From positions 1-63,892 of the forward strand of contig CAJOEN010000024.1 of NCBI GenBank assembly GCA_905233475.1: DNA of 63,892 bases, given 5' to 3'. How positions within the stretch are numbered: the first letter of the stretch is position 1; every line of letters starts with the position of its first letter. This DNA comes from an uncultured Bacteroidales bacterium (GTDB lineage Bacteria > Bacteroidota > Bacteroidia > Bacteroidales > P3). The notes under the pieces were generated by a model. That model made no database searches, had not been told where the DNA came from, and saw nothing but the letters and a program-made list of their open reading frames with translations. Positions 41,495-51,122 of the stretch are shown here, piece after piece. Both the position numbers and the translations under genes were made by a program.

Positions 41495-44400
41495 ATGACA
41501 ACTATTTTTTCACCCAAAACAATAAAATGTCTGCCTTTTTTTGCGCTTGTAGCCTTATTATTTTTTACGGCATATAAAACATTGGCGCAACAGCGTATTG
41601 CAGATGTTTCCATAGTTTGGAAAAACGTTCCCGACTCAGTCTCAACCGTTTCCGTACTTTTCGATGACGGGGGCTTTGTGGAATCTTTTCCCGTTCCGTG
41701 CTATTTCAAAGAATTTACCACTATAAGAAATCAAAAAAAATCTGTCAAGTGCGTTGGAGTTTTATACGACACCAGTTTTGAATTTGTTTCAAAAGCCGAG
41801 GAGATATTTTTAACCAAAACGGGAACAGTCATTCCCGACACATTATATTATAATTTTTACGGACGAACATTGGGCGACTCCACAATTTTCGGACTGTGCT
41901 TACTGCCTTACATAAGAACAAATAACGGTTTCCAAAAACTGAAAAACTTTTCAATATCGTACCGTTTTGACACCATTGCAGGCTGCATGGCCGAAAAAAG
42001 CAAAAGTCTATCCAACTCGGTTTTGGCAAAAGGCGAATGGTTCAAAATCGCGGTAAACACAACGGGCATTCACAGAATTTCGGTAAGCGATTTCGAAAGT
42101 TCGGGGGTACGTGTACGCGGGAAAAACATTGCCGACCTTGCGATATTCGGAAACGGCGGCGGCCCGCTACCCGAAAAAAACAGCGAGCCACGTATCGACG
42201 ACCTTGCCGAAAACGCCATATTTGTAGCCGACGAGAACAACGACGGCATTTTCAACAACAACGACTACATATTATTTTATGCCGAAGCCGCCAACGTGTG
42301 GCGTTACAACAGCACATCGAAGTGGTTCGAATACGTGGTACACCCATATTCCACCGAAAACTACTACTTTTTTACATGCACCTCAGGCATAGGCTCCGGC
42401 AAACGCATCACCGACGTCAGTGTTTCCGGGCTTACAACTACCTCCAACACATACACATACATAGCTCGTTCTGTGATAAACAACGATTTGGTGAACACCC
42501 ACAACACGGGACAGATTTGGGTCGGCGAGAAATTCTCGTCTTCAACGCCAAGCCGCACCTTCAACCTATCCGTACCAAATCCGATGATTGCCGGAAGCAA
42601 CTTGCACGCACGCTACGCTTTGGCCAGCGTATCGAAAAGAAATTCCAGCTTCACCATTGACTGGGGAAACGGACGCAACACTATAAACCTGTATCCATTG
42701 GCTTCCAACTACGTTACCGATACCAACAACATAACGATTTCGGGAGGCAACACAGCCTCGTTCACAATAACCTACAATTACGGTGAAGGACTTGCGGCTG
42801 GCTATCTCGACTTTATAGAAATCAACGCAGTGGCGCGACTACGTTTTGTAGCGGGACAGACAGATTTCCGCAATTTCGGAAGTGGAACAGCAAATTCTGC
42901 CACAAAAATACATCTATCCAACTGCAACCGCAACGTCAGGGTTTGGGACGTGTCAGACCTTACCAATGTGCGCAATATGACAGGTACTTTCAGCAACGAC
43001 ACACTCCTATTTTCGGCAAGCAACGAGAGCTTACGCGAATATATAGCTTTCGACGGAAGTTCCTATTATTCTCCTCTTAGAATAACACCTACAGGCAATC
43101 AGAACCTCCATGCCCTCAGCTCGATTGACTACGTTATAGTTTCGCACGAGAACTACCTTGAACAAGCCGAACGCATTGCCGATCTGCACCGGATATACGA
43201 CGGATTAACTGTTGCCGTTGTTACCCCCGAACAGGTGTACAACGAATTTTCGTCGGGAAAACAGGACGCAGTTGCGATACGTAGCCTTATGAAAATGCTT
43301 TTCGACAAAAACGTTTCCGACCCTTCCGAAAGTGCCCCACGCCATCTCTTGCTTTTTGGAAAAGCCTCTTACGACAATCGCAACCTAAAGCAAAACAACC
43401 AAAACACCGTGGTGGTTTACCAGTCGTATGCTTCTTTCGACAATGAGGGTGTGTCCTACGCCACCGACGACTTTTTCGGCTACCTACACGACTCGGAGTC
43501 TGGACTTACACGCGAATCGTTGGACATCGGCATTGGCAGACTTCCGGCTCGTACAACTGAGGAAGCTCGTATCATGACAGACAAAATTGAAAATTACATA
43601 ACTCGCAAGGATTTCGACATTTCCTCCATAAAAGGCGATTGGCGCAATTCGGTAGTCTTTCTGGCCGACGACGCCGACCCGGGAGCAGCCGGAGATGTTG
43701 ATTTCTTGCTGTCGTCGGAATACACCACCGAAAAAATTTCGGAGAAATTCCCATTCCTCAACATCGAAAAAATATACGCCGACGCATACGTACAGCAGTC
43801 GGGTGCCATTGGCTCCTTCTACCCCGATGTAAAAAACGCCCTTGCCAAAAGCATTAACTACGGGTGCCTACTGCTTAACTACGTGGGACACGGCGCATGG
43901 GGCAACATAGGCTCGGAACGCTATATGGACGGAAGCGACATAGAGTCGTACACCAATAAATACACTCTTCCGTTTTTTATGGCAAGCACCTGTACTTTCG
44001 GCAAATTCGACATGACCGACGAACTTTCGGGCGGAGAGAGATTCGTAATGAGTGCCAATGGCGGCGGAATAGCGATAGTGGCCGCTTCAAGGCCAATAAG
44101 CCACAGCCGCAGTTTCGACACAAAAATATGTATGGATGCCCTTGACCACTCCAACGGCAGACAAAACACCTTGGGCGACGCCCTTATGAACGCCAAAAAC
44201 GCCGTAATAACACCTCACGCTGTCAACCTTATCGGAGACCCCGCACTGAGGCTTTCGATACCCGACAAACAGGTAACGGTTACAAAGATAAACAACAAAT
44301 CCGTATGCGACAGTATAGCCGATACAGCCACAGTGCTGTCGCAAATAACCATAGAGGGCGAAATACGAAACGCCGACGGTAGCATAGCCAACAATTTCGA

Positions 44401-45346
44401 CGGAAAAATATACGCCACTGTTTTCGACAGAAGTGCCACCTACTACACCCTCGCCAACGACAATGAGGACACTGAAACTCCTTTTACACAACAGAAAAGC
44501 GTGATCGCCAAATCAACTGATACTATTGCGGGCGGACATTTTTCCTACACTTTCATTGTTCCAAAAGATGTGGCCTACAAATACGATTTCGGCAAGCTGA
44601 GCCATTACGCCCAATCGGGCAACAGCAACGCCACAGGCTGCTACAAGAACGTCCTTTTCGGAGGATTCAACGAAGAGGCTGACAGCATTGTTTTCCGTCC
44701 CCTTGTGCGCCTATTTATGAACGACAGCCTTTTCATTTCGGGCGGAAGCACCGACAACAACCCGTCGCTTTACGCGATATTAAGCGACAAAGTAGGTATA
44801 AATTCAGTAGGTAGTGGCATTGGCCACGACATTACCGCTATTTTGGACGGCAATGCAAACAAGATAATCGTGCTCAACGACTTTTTTGAGACCGACATCA
44901 ACGATAACGCCCGCGGATACATACGCTACCCCCTCTACAACCTCGCCGAAGGCACACACACTCTAACACTCAAGGCATGGAATGTGTACAACTACTCGTC
45001 GTCGGCAACCATAACTTTTGAGGTAAAGAACGGCAGCCCCAAAATAGGACGTTTCTTTGCTTATCCCAATCCAGCTCGCGAGAAAGTCTCCATACACATC
45101 GAGCACAACAGCCCGTCCAAACCCACCAATGCCGAGGTTTATATTTTCGACGCTTCGGGGCGAATGGTGCGCAAAATAACACCGGCTATCGACAACGGCT
45201 CGTATGTAGTCGGTAATGTGGAATGGGATTTCCGAAACGAATCGGGAGCCAAAGTGACCAATGGGGTGTACTATATGCGTGCCATTGTGTCGTTCGACAA
45301 CGGCGAGCAGGATACCAAATCGGCTAAACTGATTTACAACAAATAA
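41495..45346 (+). CDS. porU: PorU, T9SS C-terminal signal peptidase/sortase
   Basis: A 1283-residue cell-surface cysteine peptidase of the gingipain fold (C25) that removes the T9SS sorting domain and links cargo to surface LPS. A signal peptide ends KTLAQ. The catalytic pair is His799 (LNYVGHGAWGNIG) and Cys833 (ASTCTFGKFD). The earlier region HLLLFGKASYDNRNLKQ and GYLHDSESGLTRESLDIGIGRLPA are of the same fold. The last ~90 residues carry a type A C-terminal domain-like end (FFAYPNPAREKV ... KVTNGVYYMRAIV). It is directly followed (68 bases) by porV, the usual pair, and is divergent from the porP-like gene. Confidence 0.95.
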   Translation: MTTIFSPKTIKCLPFFALVALLFFTAYKTLAQQRIADVSIVWKNVPDSVSTVSVLFDDGGFVESFPVPCYFKEFTTIRNQKKSVKCVGVLYDTSFEFVSKAEEIFLTKTGTVIPDTLYYNFYGRTLGDSTIFGLCLLPYIRTNNGFQKLKNFSISYRFDTIAGCMAEKSKSLSNSVLAKGEWFKIAVNTTGIHRISVSDFESSGVRVRGKNIADLAIFGNGGGPLPEKNSEPRIDDLAENAIFVADENNDGIFNNNDYILFYAEAANVWRYNSTSKWFEYVVHPYSTENYYFFTCTSGIGSGKRITDVSVSGLTTTSNTYTYIARSVINNDLVNTHNTGQIWVGEKFSSSTPSRTFNLSVPNPMIAGSNLHARYALASVSKRNSSFTIDWGNGRNTINLYPLASNYVTDTNNITISGGNTASFTITYNYGEGLAAGYLDFIEINAVARLRFVAGQTDFRNFGSGTANSATKIHLSNCNRNVRVWDVSDLTNVRNMTGTFSNDTLLFSASNESLREYIAFDGSSYYSPLRITPTGNQNLHALSSIDYVIVSHENYLEQAERIADLHRIYDGLTVAVVTPEQVYNEFSSGKQDAVAIRSLMKMLFDKNVSDPSESAPRHLLLFGKASYDNRNLKQNNQNTVVVYQSYASFDNEGVSYATDDFFGYLHDSESGLTRESLDIGIGRLPARTTEEARIMTDKIENYITRKDFDISSIKGDWRNSVVFLADDADPGAAGDVDFLLSSEYTTEKISEKFPFLNIEKIYADAYVQQSGAIGSFYPDVKNALAKSINYGCLLLNYVGHGAWGNIGSERYMDGSDIESYTNKYTLPFFMASTCTFGKFDMTDELSGGERFVMSANGGGIAIVAASRPISHSRSFDTKICMDALDHSNGRQNTLGDALMNAKNAVITPHAVNLIGDPALRLSIPDKQVTVTKINNKSVCDSIADTATVLSQITIEGEIRNADGSIANNFDGKIYATVFDRSATYYTLANDNEDTETPFTQQKSVIAKSTDTIAGGHFSYTFIVPKDVAYKYDFGKLSHYAQSGNSNATGCYKNVLFGGFNEEADSIVFRPLVRLFMNDSLFISGGSTDNNPSLYAILSDKVGINSVGSGIGHDITAILDGNANKIIVLNDFFETDINDNARGYIRYPLYNLAEGTHTLTLKAWNVYNYSSSATITFEVKNGSPKIGRFFAYPNPAREKVSIHIEHNSPSKPTNAEVYIFDASGRMVRKITPAIDNGSYVVGNVEWDFRNESGAKVTNGVYYMRAIVSFDNGEQDTKSAKLIYNK

Positions 45347-45414
45347 AAATAAAAACATCGGACAATAAAAAACAACGTACAACGTTTTTTCTGCACATTT
45401 ACAAAAATTCCAAG

Positions 45415-46620
45415 ATGAACAAACACACCAAAATACTAGCAATAATCGCCGCCATCGCCATTACACATAATATATATGCCCAAAAGGATAAAATTGGCGG
45501 ACAAAACTACATATCCACAGCCATGCCTATAATAATGGTATCACCCGACGCGACATCGGCAGGTATGGGCGATGTGGGAGTAGCATCCAAGCCCGATGCC
45601 AACTCGCTACATTGGAACAACGCCAAACTTGCTTTTGTTGAAGACGGAGCAGGGTTCACCATGACCTACACACCGTGGTTGCGAAAACTCGGCGTAGGCG
45701 ACATGAATATTTTGTATTTGGGAGGCTATTACTCCATAAACGACCGCAGTACAGTTGGCGGTTCCATAATGTACTACTCCGTAGGCGAAGTGGAGTTTCG
45801 CGACGAGGACGGTCTGGACAAAGGCACCTACAAACCCAACGAGTTTTCCATAGACCTGTCTTACTCGATGAAACTGTCGGAGACATTCTCGCTCGGTGCT
45901 TCGGGTCGCTACCTGCGTTCCGACCTCACACAAGGACAGGACGTTGGAACAGCTCCCACAAAAGCAGGCAACGCCATAGCCGCTGATATTGGAGTGTACT
46001 ATCAAGACAAACTCAGCGCAAGCACCTCCATGCCCGGCGAACTTGCTTTGGGTTTATTCATTTCCAACCTCGGCTCCAAAATATCTTATTCCGATGTCAA
46101 TACGGATAAAGACTTCCTTCCCGCAAACCTACGTTTGGGCGGACGATACACTCTAAATATCGATGAATTCAACCAGTTTTCGTTACTTTTGGATTTGAAC
46201 AAACTTCTGGTTCCAACTCCACCCGTTTATGACAAAGACTCTAATGGTACCAATGTTATCATCGCCGGTATGAACGACCGTGCCGAGGACATCAGCGTTA
46301 TGCAGGGCGTATTTCAGTCGTTCTACGACGCTCCGAACGGTCTAACAGAAGAATTGCAGGAAATACAATTGTCGGTGGGTGCCGAATACTGGTACAGCCA
46401 AATTTTTGCAGTAAGAGCGGGATACTTCTTCGAACACAAGAACAAAGGCGGACGGCAGTACATTACTTTCGGCGGCGGAATACGATACAATATGTTTACT
46501 TTCGACGTGTCGTATCTGATTGCGCTATCAAGGACACAGAACCCGTTAGCAAATACTGTCCGCATATCTTTAGGCATGAATTTCGGAAAAGCCTCCGCAA
46601 CAAAGAAAAGCTCCAACTGA
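45415..46620 (+). CDS. porV: PorV (LptO) T9SS outer-membrane protein
   Basis: A 401-residue 14-stranded outer-membrane barrel that shuttles T9SS cargo from the translocon to the PorU/PorZ attachment complex. Signal peptide ends NIYAQ. The family motif TAMPIIMVSPDATSAGMGDVGVA (shown as two parts) is intact, followed by DANSLHWNNAKLAF, YSIGG-like YYSINDRSTVGGSIMYYS and a C-terminal strand NTVRISLGMNF. Its position right after porU matches Flavobacterium and Porphyromonas relatives. A strong hairpin terminator follows. Confidence 0.95.
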   Translation: MNKHTKILAIIAAIAITHNIYAQKDKIGGQNYISTAMPIIMVSPDATSAGMGDVGVASKPDANSLHWNNAKLAFVEDGAGFTMTYTPWLRKLGVGDMNILYLGGYYSINDRSTVGGSIMYYSVGEVEFRDEDGLDKGTYKPNEFSIDLSYSMKLSETFSLGASGRYLRSDLTQGQDVGTAPTKAGNAIAADIGVYYQDKLSASTSMPGELALGLFISNLGSKISYSDVNTDKDFLPANLRLGGRYTLNIDEFNQFSLLLDLNKLLVPTPPVYDKDSNGTNVIIAGMNDRAEDISVMQGVFQSFYDAPNGLTEELQEIQLSVGAEYWYSQIFAVRAGYFFEHKNKGGRQYITFGGGIRYNMFTFDVSYLIALSRTQNPLANTVRISLGMNFGKASATKKSSN

Positions 46621-46640
46621 AGAAAGAAATAAAGCAACAA

Positions 46641-46680
46641 AAAAACGGAGCGGTTTCAATTGAAACCGCTCCGTTTTTTT
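46641..46680. terminator. strong bidirectional terminator after porV
   Basis: AAAAACGGAGCGGTTTCAATTGAAACCGCTCCGTTTTTTT (given in parts: 5' arm AAAAACGGAGCGGTTTCA, 3' arm TGAAACCGCTCCGTTTTT) is a near-perfect palindrome with A and T tails, so it can stop transcripts of porV and of the convergent peptidase gene. Confidence 0.9.
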
Positions 46681-46691
46681 GTTGTGCACAA

Positions 46692-47321
46692 TTACTTGAT
46701 ATGATGGTTGATAACCCTATAAAAACGTGTTGTATCGAAAAAGGGAGTGAATTTCACCACCTCGGTTTTTGACTTATCGGGATAGATGTCGTATCCGAAA
46801 GTTTCCCTCATGGCACAATAAACCATTTCCGAGCAATACATCTCGGCATTGTCGCTAAGGTCGAATACCCCGTCGAAAGGAATTTTGCGGTCAAGATATT
46901 TCTGAGCTGTTTTTGCAAGACTGGCGAGCGGAACATCTGAGGTGTCGCGGAAACGCACCACAATAAGGCTTTTTTCCCTGCTTTCTCGACAAAATTCTCT
47001 GATGGAACACTCCTGCAGCCCATCGAAATCGGAAAGGCTTGCCGATACCGAATGAATGACCCTTAGTCCGCCATTGCTGTCTGCATCAACAATGCCGCAA
47101 TGCGACACGGAAAAATCCTCGTCCAAAGCTTTGGCTATGGAAGCGCTCACCACTCCAAAACCCTTACGCAGAATTATGTCGCCAGCCCTTAGCTGAGAAA
47201 CTTCGTCGGCCGACAGGCGGTCGTGGCATATATACTGCCGTTGCTGTCCCTTTTGGTAGAAAAAAACTACCACAAGTAGGACAACCGCTACGAAAGCGAA
47301 AATAATAGCAAATCTTTTCAT
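46692..47321 (-). CDS. YiiX/YebB-like permuted NlpC/P60 cysteine hydrolase
   Basis: A 209-residue exported or membrane-anchored hydrolase starting at ATG complement 47319-47321; the 45 longer N-terminal residues lack coding character. One hydrophobic segment (about 4-22, FAIIFAFVAVVLLVVVFF) anchors it. The catalytic layout is of the permuted papain type: RAGDIILRKG, then SVSHCGIVD (His) and the Cys in MYCSEMVYCAM near residue 165. Such YiiX enzymes cut or transfer amide/ester bonds in the envelope, with peptidoglycan or lipids suggested. It is 23 bases downstream of the DUF4301 gene on the minus strand. Confidence 0.82.
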   Translation of the reverse strand: MKRFAIIFAFVAVVLLVVVFFYQKGQQRQYICHDRLSADEVSQLRAGDIILRKGFGVVSASIAKALDEDFSVSHCGIVDADSNGGLRVIHSVSASLSDFDGLQECSIREFCRESREKSLIVVRFRDTSDVPLASLAKTAQKYLDRKIPFDGVFDLSDNAEMYCSEMVYCAMRETFGYDIYPDKSKTEVVKFTPFFDTTRFYRVINHHIK

Positions 47322-47344
47322 GGTGAAAAACAAAATAGTTGAGG

Positions 47345-48895
47345 TTACGACAGATGTTCCTTGCGAAGCAGGTCGTTCACCGTTTTTACAGGATTGAAGG
47401 TGGAAAGCGGCGCTTCCACAAAGACGGTCGTCCAGTAAGCCATTGAGCCGTTCCAAAGACCCGGCAACTCCTGCGATTTCAGAGTTTTAGAGCCTTGCGA
47501 CTTGTGGGTGATAAAGCCCGTTTGAGGGTCGCGATATTTCAGCAGGTCGAAAGGCCGACCTTTATAGTCGCGTAATCCGCACACCAAATCCACGGGATTA
47601 AAATGCGTAGCAGACTGCAATACAGCTTCTTGCGAAATATCTTTTCTGTTAATCTGGTTGGTTTCCACAATCTGCAAACTGAGGTTGCCATCGGCATCTT
47701 CCACCCAAAAAGGACCGCCGCCCGGCTCGCCTTGGTTGAGAACCATTCCGCATACACGCATGGGACGATTCAGTTTGGAATGCAGAAAAGCCGTCTTTTC
47801 CGACCGGGAAAGACTTCCAAAATTCTCAGGCAGAGCTATATGTAGTGAATCCTTGGCAAAAGCGGCTATTTCCGAAATTATTGCGTCGTCGGGATTGGTG
47901 TCCAAAATTTTCAGGAACCCGAAAGTCTTTTCTTGCAACGATAACAGAATTCCTCCCAAAACTTTTTTCCAAAGCACAGGCTCCGGGTCGGGAGTGGCTT
48001 CGAAAGGATTGTCGGGAGTTACGTTGTCAATATTTTTGATAAAAACCACATCGGCCGAGCATTCGTTGAGGTTTTCGAGCAAAGCCCCATGTCCGCCCGG
48101 GCGGAAAATCAGCCGTCCGTCGTCGTCGCGCAATGGATTGTTATAATCATCAACGGCAATAGTATCGGTGTAATGTTTTTGTTCTGAAAGGGTTACATTA
48201 AAAGTAACGTCCTTGTACAAAGGTTTCAGTTGTGCTATCGTCTGTTCGAACTCGCTTCGATGTTCGGGGGACACAGTAAAATGCAGGTTGATACTTCCAT
48301 CGGCATTGCGTGCATACCTGCTACCTTCGGTAAAATGCTCTATAACAGCAGGATATGCAACACCGCCATATTTATGGAATTTAAGCAGAGCCTTTGGTTT
48401 GGAGCCATATCCCATAAACTTTTTGCCAAGCAAATAATTCACTATTGTGGCGTAGTCGTGCCTATGCAGGTAGTCGTTTATGTCGAGGCCGTTATTGCCC
48501 ATAGTCTCCGAAAGTTCGTCGTAGAAAGCAAACTTCGGCAAATTGTCGATAAAAGTCTTAACCGATGGGAATTCCTTTTCCCAATTGTAGCAGACGCCGA
48601 AATATACCGACGAAAATTCCGCCAAGTCCTTGAACATCCGCGATGCGGCACCCGAAGCCGGGATAAATTTCAGTAACGAAAGTCGTTGGCGTTTTTCGTC
48701 GAAGAGAGTCGAGAAAAAACGCTTGTCGGAATCCTGCACACGCAAAATACCGCCGTTGTCCACGGTTGCGGCGGAGTGCAGATGTACCGGAGGGAATTTC
48801 TTACGGAAATTATTGAACTGTATTTCTAAGGCATCCATAGAAATGCCTAATGCCGACATTTGTTCAATGTCGGCTGCGGAAAACTCATAGGACAT
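47345..48895 (-). CDS. DUF4301 family protein
   Basis: A 516-residue cytoplasmic protein; the DUF4301 pattern is clear from LLKFIPASGAASRMFKDL (a nucleotide-transfer-like loop), FMGYGSKPKALLKFH, PAVIEHFTEGSRYARN and FRPGGHGALLENLN. The GAASRMFK and GGHGAL motifs look like nucleotidyl- or sugar-phosphate transferase loops, but no activity is known to me. The family is confined mainly to Bacteroidota. It starts near the lipoprotein gene 48906-49301 and ends close to the YiiX-like gene, and the three minus-strand genes are probably one transcript. Confidence 0.85.
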   Translation of the reverse strand: MSYEFSAADIEQMSALGISMDALEIQFNNFRKKFPPVHLHSAATVDNGGILRVQDSDKRFFSTLFDEKRQRLSLLKFIPASGAASRMFKDLAEFSSVYFGVCYNWEKEFPSVKTFIDNLPKFAFYDELSETMGNNGLDINDYLHRHDYATIVNYLLGKKFMGYGSKPKALLKFHKYGGVAYPAVIEHFTEGSRYARNADGSINLHFTVSPEHRSEFEQTIAQLKPLYKDVTFNVTLSEQKHYTDTIAVDDYNNPLRDDDGRLIFRPGGHGALLENLNECSADVVFIKNIDNVTPDNPFEATPDPEPVLWKKVLGGILLSLQEKTFGFLKILDTNPDDAIISEIAAFAKDSLHIALPENFGSLSRSEKTAFLHSKLNRPMRVCGMVLNQGEPGGGPFWVEDADGNLSLQIVETNQINRKDISQEAVLQSATHFNPVDLVCGLRDYKGRPFDLLKYRDPQTGFITHKSQGSKTLKSQELPGLWNGSMAYWTTVFVEAPLSTFNPVKTVNDLLRKEHLS

Positions 48896-48905
48896 AGACG
48901 CTGAA

Positions 48906-49301
48906 TTAGTAATGACGGAGATACTCTTTCAACAATACCACTCTGCATTCTATGGTTTTGCCGTCTTCCAAACGCACGCTGTTTCTACCTTCGCGATAGA
49001 AAAGTTCTCCCGTTGCAGGGTCGCGATCGCCAGTATCATAGGTTGCAATAACGTCGAAAATGGCCGGAGCCTTGAAAGTGGCTTTGAAACGTCCGTTGGC
49101 ATCGGTAACGCCTTCGGCATTCACTTCACTGTTGTCCTTGGCCACCTTTATTACAGCCCCCTGAAAAGGATTGCCCGTCATCTCGTCAATAAGAATAACG
49201 GAAAGGGTACAATCGGTATCCTTGTCGCAAGAAGTAAACATTGCCAATGCAAACGTGCTGACTATGAGAGCACTAATCGTGGTTAAAAAACTTTTTTTCA
49301 T
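48906..49301 (-). CDS. small lipoprotein with carboxypeptidase-regulatory-like domain
   Basis: A 131-residue envelope lipoprotein. The signal peptide ends LAMFTSC (Cys25). The mature part is one Ig-like carboxypeptidase-regulatory domain: CTLSVILIDEMTGNPFQGAVIKVAKDN ... EGVTDANGRFKATFKAPAIFDVIA, ending in VVLLKEYLRHY. Such domains give surface proteins a stable beta sandwich; the role is unknown. Its promoter overlaps that of the divergent cyclophilin gene: TACTTTTG on the minus strand at 49351-49358. Confidence 0.78.
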   Translation of the reverse strand: MKKSFLTTISALIVSTFALAMFTSCDKDTDCTLSVILIDEMTGNPFQGAVIKVAKDNSEVNAEGVTDANGRFKATFKAPAIFDVIATYDTGDRDPATGELFYREGRNSVRLEDGKTIECRVVLLKEYLRHY

Positions 49302-49342
49302 AAAAAATCGCTATTTATGTTCAGTAAATCGAATTTTTATTT

Positions 49343-49358
49343 TACCTTTGCAAAAGTA
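49343..49358. promoter_or_regulatory. overlapping divergent promoter boxes
   Basis: Plus strand TACCTTTG at 49343-49350 (TAnnTTTG, for the cyclophilin gene) abuts minus-strand TACTTTTG, whose complement CAAAAGTA is at 49351-49358 (for the lipoprotein gene). The whole is a near-palindrome TACCTTTG-CAAAAGTA. Confidence 0.65.
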
Positions 49359-49373
49359 ATAAATTTTTACGAA

Positions 49374-50063
49374 ATGGACACCAAAAAAGTTATTTTTGTA
49401 TCATTTTTTTTATTTTTCAGCCTTGCTATTTTTGCACAAAACGCTGATAACAAAAATATTGCAAGCGAGAAAAAAAGTTATGCCATTATTGAGACTGACT
49501 TCGGAAATATGAAGGTTTTGCTGTACGAAGATACCCCTTTGCACCGCGAAAATTTCATCAAATTGGCAAAATCGGGCTTTTATGACGGACTTTTGTTCCA
49601 TAGAGTGATAAACGGGTTTATGATACAGGGTGGCGACCCCGATTCGCGCGACGCCCAGCCCGGCGTGATGCTCGGCAACGGCGGTCCAGGATACACTATC
49701 CCGGCGGAGTTTAGACCAGCTCGTTTCCACAAAAAAGGTGCTTTGGCCGCAGCACGACAGGGCGACGCGGCTAATCCCCAAAAGGAATCGTCGGGCTCGC
49801 AGTTCTATATAGTACAGGGAAAGGTTTACAACGAGGCAATAATGCAAAAAATCGCCGCACAGATGAACAAGACTTTTTCCGAGGAACAAATAAAAGCATA
49901 CGGCACAATAGGCGGCTCGCCATGGCTGGACAACGACTACACCGTTTTCGGAGAAGTTATTGAAGGACTGGAAGTTATCGACAAAATAGCCGCAGTGCAG
50001 TGCGGAGGTGCCGACAGACCCTTGAACGACGTAAAAATGACTATAAAAATCATTGAAGAATAA
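49374..50063 (+). CDS. exported cyclophilin-type peptidyl-prolyl isomerase
   Basis: A 229-residue periplasmic PPIase. The ATG at 49374 opens a signal peptide (VIFVSFFLFFSLAIFAQ); the longer frame is leader. The cyclophilin domain is complete: AIIETDFGNMKVLLYEDTPLHRENFIKLAKSGFYDGL (given in parts), FHRVINGFMIQGGDP, and GSQFYIVQGK and VFGEVIEGLEVIDKIA. There is a longer insertion with the DAQPGVM loop, typical of Bacteroidota cyclophilins. It helps fold envelope proteins. It is followed after 12 bases by pheS, so they are likely one transcript. Confidence 0.9.
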   Translation: MDTKKVIFVSFFLFFSLAIFAQNADNKNIASEKKSYAIIETDFGNMKVLLYEDTPLHRENFIKLAKSGFYDGLLFHRVINGFMIQGGDPDSRDAQPGVMLGNGGPGYTIPAEFRPARFHKKGALAAARQGDAANPQKESSGSQFYIVQGKVYNEAIMQKIAAQMNKTFSEEQIKAYGTIGGSPWLDNDYTVFGEVIEGLEVIDKIAAVQCGGADRPLNDVKMTIKIIEE

Positions 50064-50075
50064 CATTTTACGACA

Positions 50076-51119
50076 ATGAAAAACAAGATACATAACTACA
50101 TCGACGAAATTCAAGCATTAAAAGCTGAAACTTTGCATAACAAAATTGCCGACATTGAGCAATTCCGCATAAAATTCTTGGGCAAGAAAGGCATTATCAG
50201 CGAGCTTTTCGGACAATTCAAGGACGTACCCAACGACCAAAAGAAAGAAATTGGCCAACTGCTGAACCAACTGAAAGTAGCCGCCCAAAACAAAATCGAA
50301 GAGATGAAAGAAGCTGTGGGCGACACTCCCGCCGAAAACGCAGGCAACCTCGACCTAACCATGCCCACAGATTTCTCCGAACTTGGCAGTCGCCACGTGC
50401 TTTCGGTAGTACAAAACGAGATTATAGAGATTTTTTCGCGCATAGGATTCACCGTTTCGGAAGCACCCGAAATTGAGGACGATTGGCACGTGTTTTCGGC
50501 ACTAAACTTCCCGCCCGAACATCCTGCCCGCGATATGCAGGACACTTTCTTTGTGGAAAAAGACGGCAAACACGGCGATGTGGTATTGCGCACACACACA
50601 TCTTCGGTACAGGTGCGAGAGATGGAGCGAAGCAAGCCTCCCATACGCATAATAGCCCCGGGCCGCGTGTTCCGCAACGAGGCAATTTCGGCGCGCGCAC
50701 ACTGCATTTTCCACCAAGTGGAGGGACTTTATATCGACAAAAACGTGTCTTTTGCCGACCTTAAACAAGCACTGCTTTACTTTGCCAAAGAGATGTTCGG
50801 AGCCGACACTCAGATACGTCTGCGCCCGTCGTATTTCCCGTTTACGGAGCCTTCGGCGGAGATGGACATTTCATGCAACATCTGCGGTGGCAAGGGTTGT
50901 AACATCTGTAAACACACCGGATGGCTCGAAATTCTCGGCTGTGGCATGGTGGATCCCAATGTGTTGGAAGCCAGCGGTATAGACAGCAAAGTATATTCAG
51001 GTTACGCTTTCGGTATGGGCGTAGAACGTATGGCAATGCTGAAATACCAAATCCGCGACCTGCGCTTGTATTTTGAAAACGACCTGCGTTTCCTCAAACA
51101 ATTCGACACTTTGGTGTAG
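50076..51119 (+). CDS. pheS: phenylalanyl-tRNA synthetase alpha subunit
   Basis: A 347-residue class II synthetase subunit that charges tRNA-Phe with PheT (not in the window). The N-terminal coiled tRNA arm (residues 1-90) is followed by motifs HVLSVVQNEIIEIFSRIGF, EDDWHVFSALNFPPEHPARDMQDTFFVEK (in parts), LRTHTSSVQVR, PGRVFRNE, FHQVEGLYID and the end ISCNICGGKGCNICKHTGWLEILGCGMV, GYAFGMGVERMAML. The CNICxxKGCNIC insert is characteristic of Bacteroidota and may bind zinc. Spacing to folB is three bases, so it is an operon. Confidence 0.96.
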   Translation: MKNKIHNYIDEIQALKAETLHNKIADIEQFRIKFLGKKGIISELFGQFKDVPNDQKKEIGQLLNQLKVAAQNKIEEMKEAVGDTPAENAGNLDLTMPTDFSELGSRHVLSVVQNEIIEIFSRIGFTVSEAPEIEDDWHVFSALNFPPEHPARDMQDTFFVEKDGKHGDVVLRTHTSSVQVREMERSKPPIRIIAPGRVFRNEAISARAHCIFHQVEGLYIDKNVSFADLKQALLYFAKEMFGADTQIRLRPSYFPFTEPSAEMDISCNICGGKGCNICKHTGWLEILGCGMVDPNVLEASGIDSKVYSGYAFGMGVERMAMLKYQIRDLRLYFENDLRFLKQFDTLV

Positions 51120-51122
51120 TAT

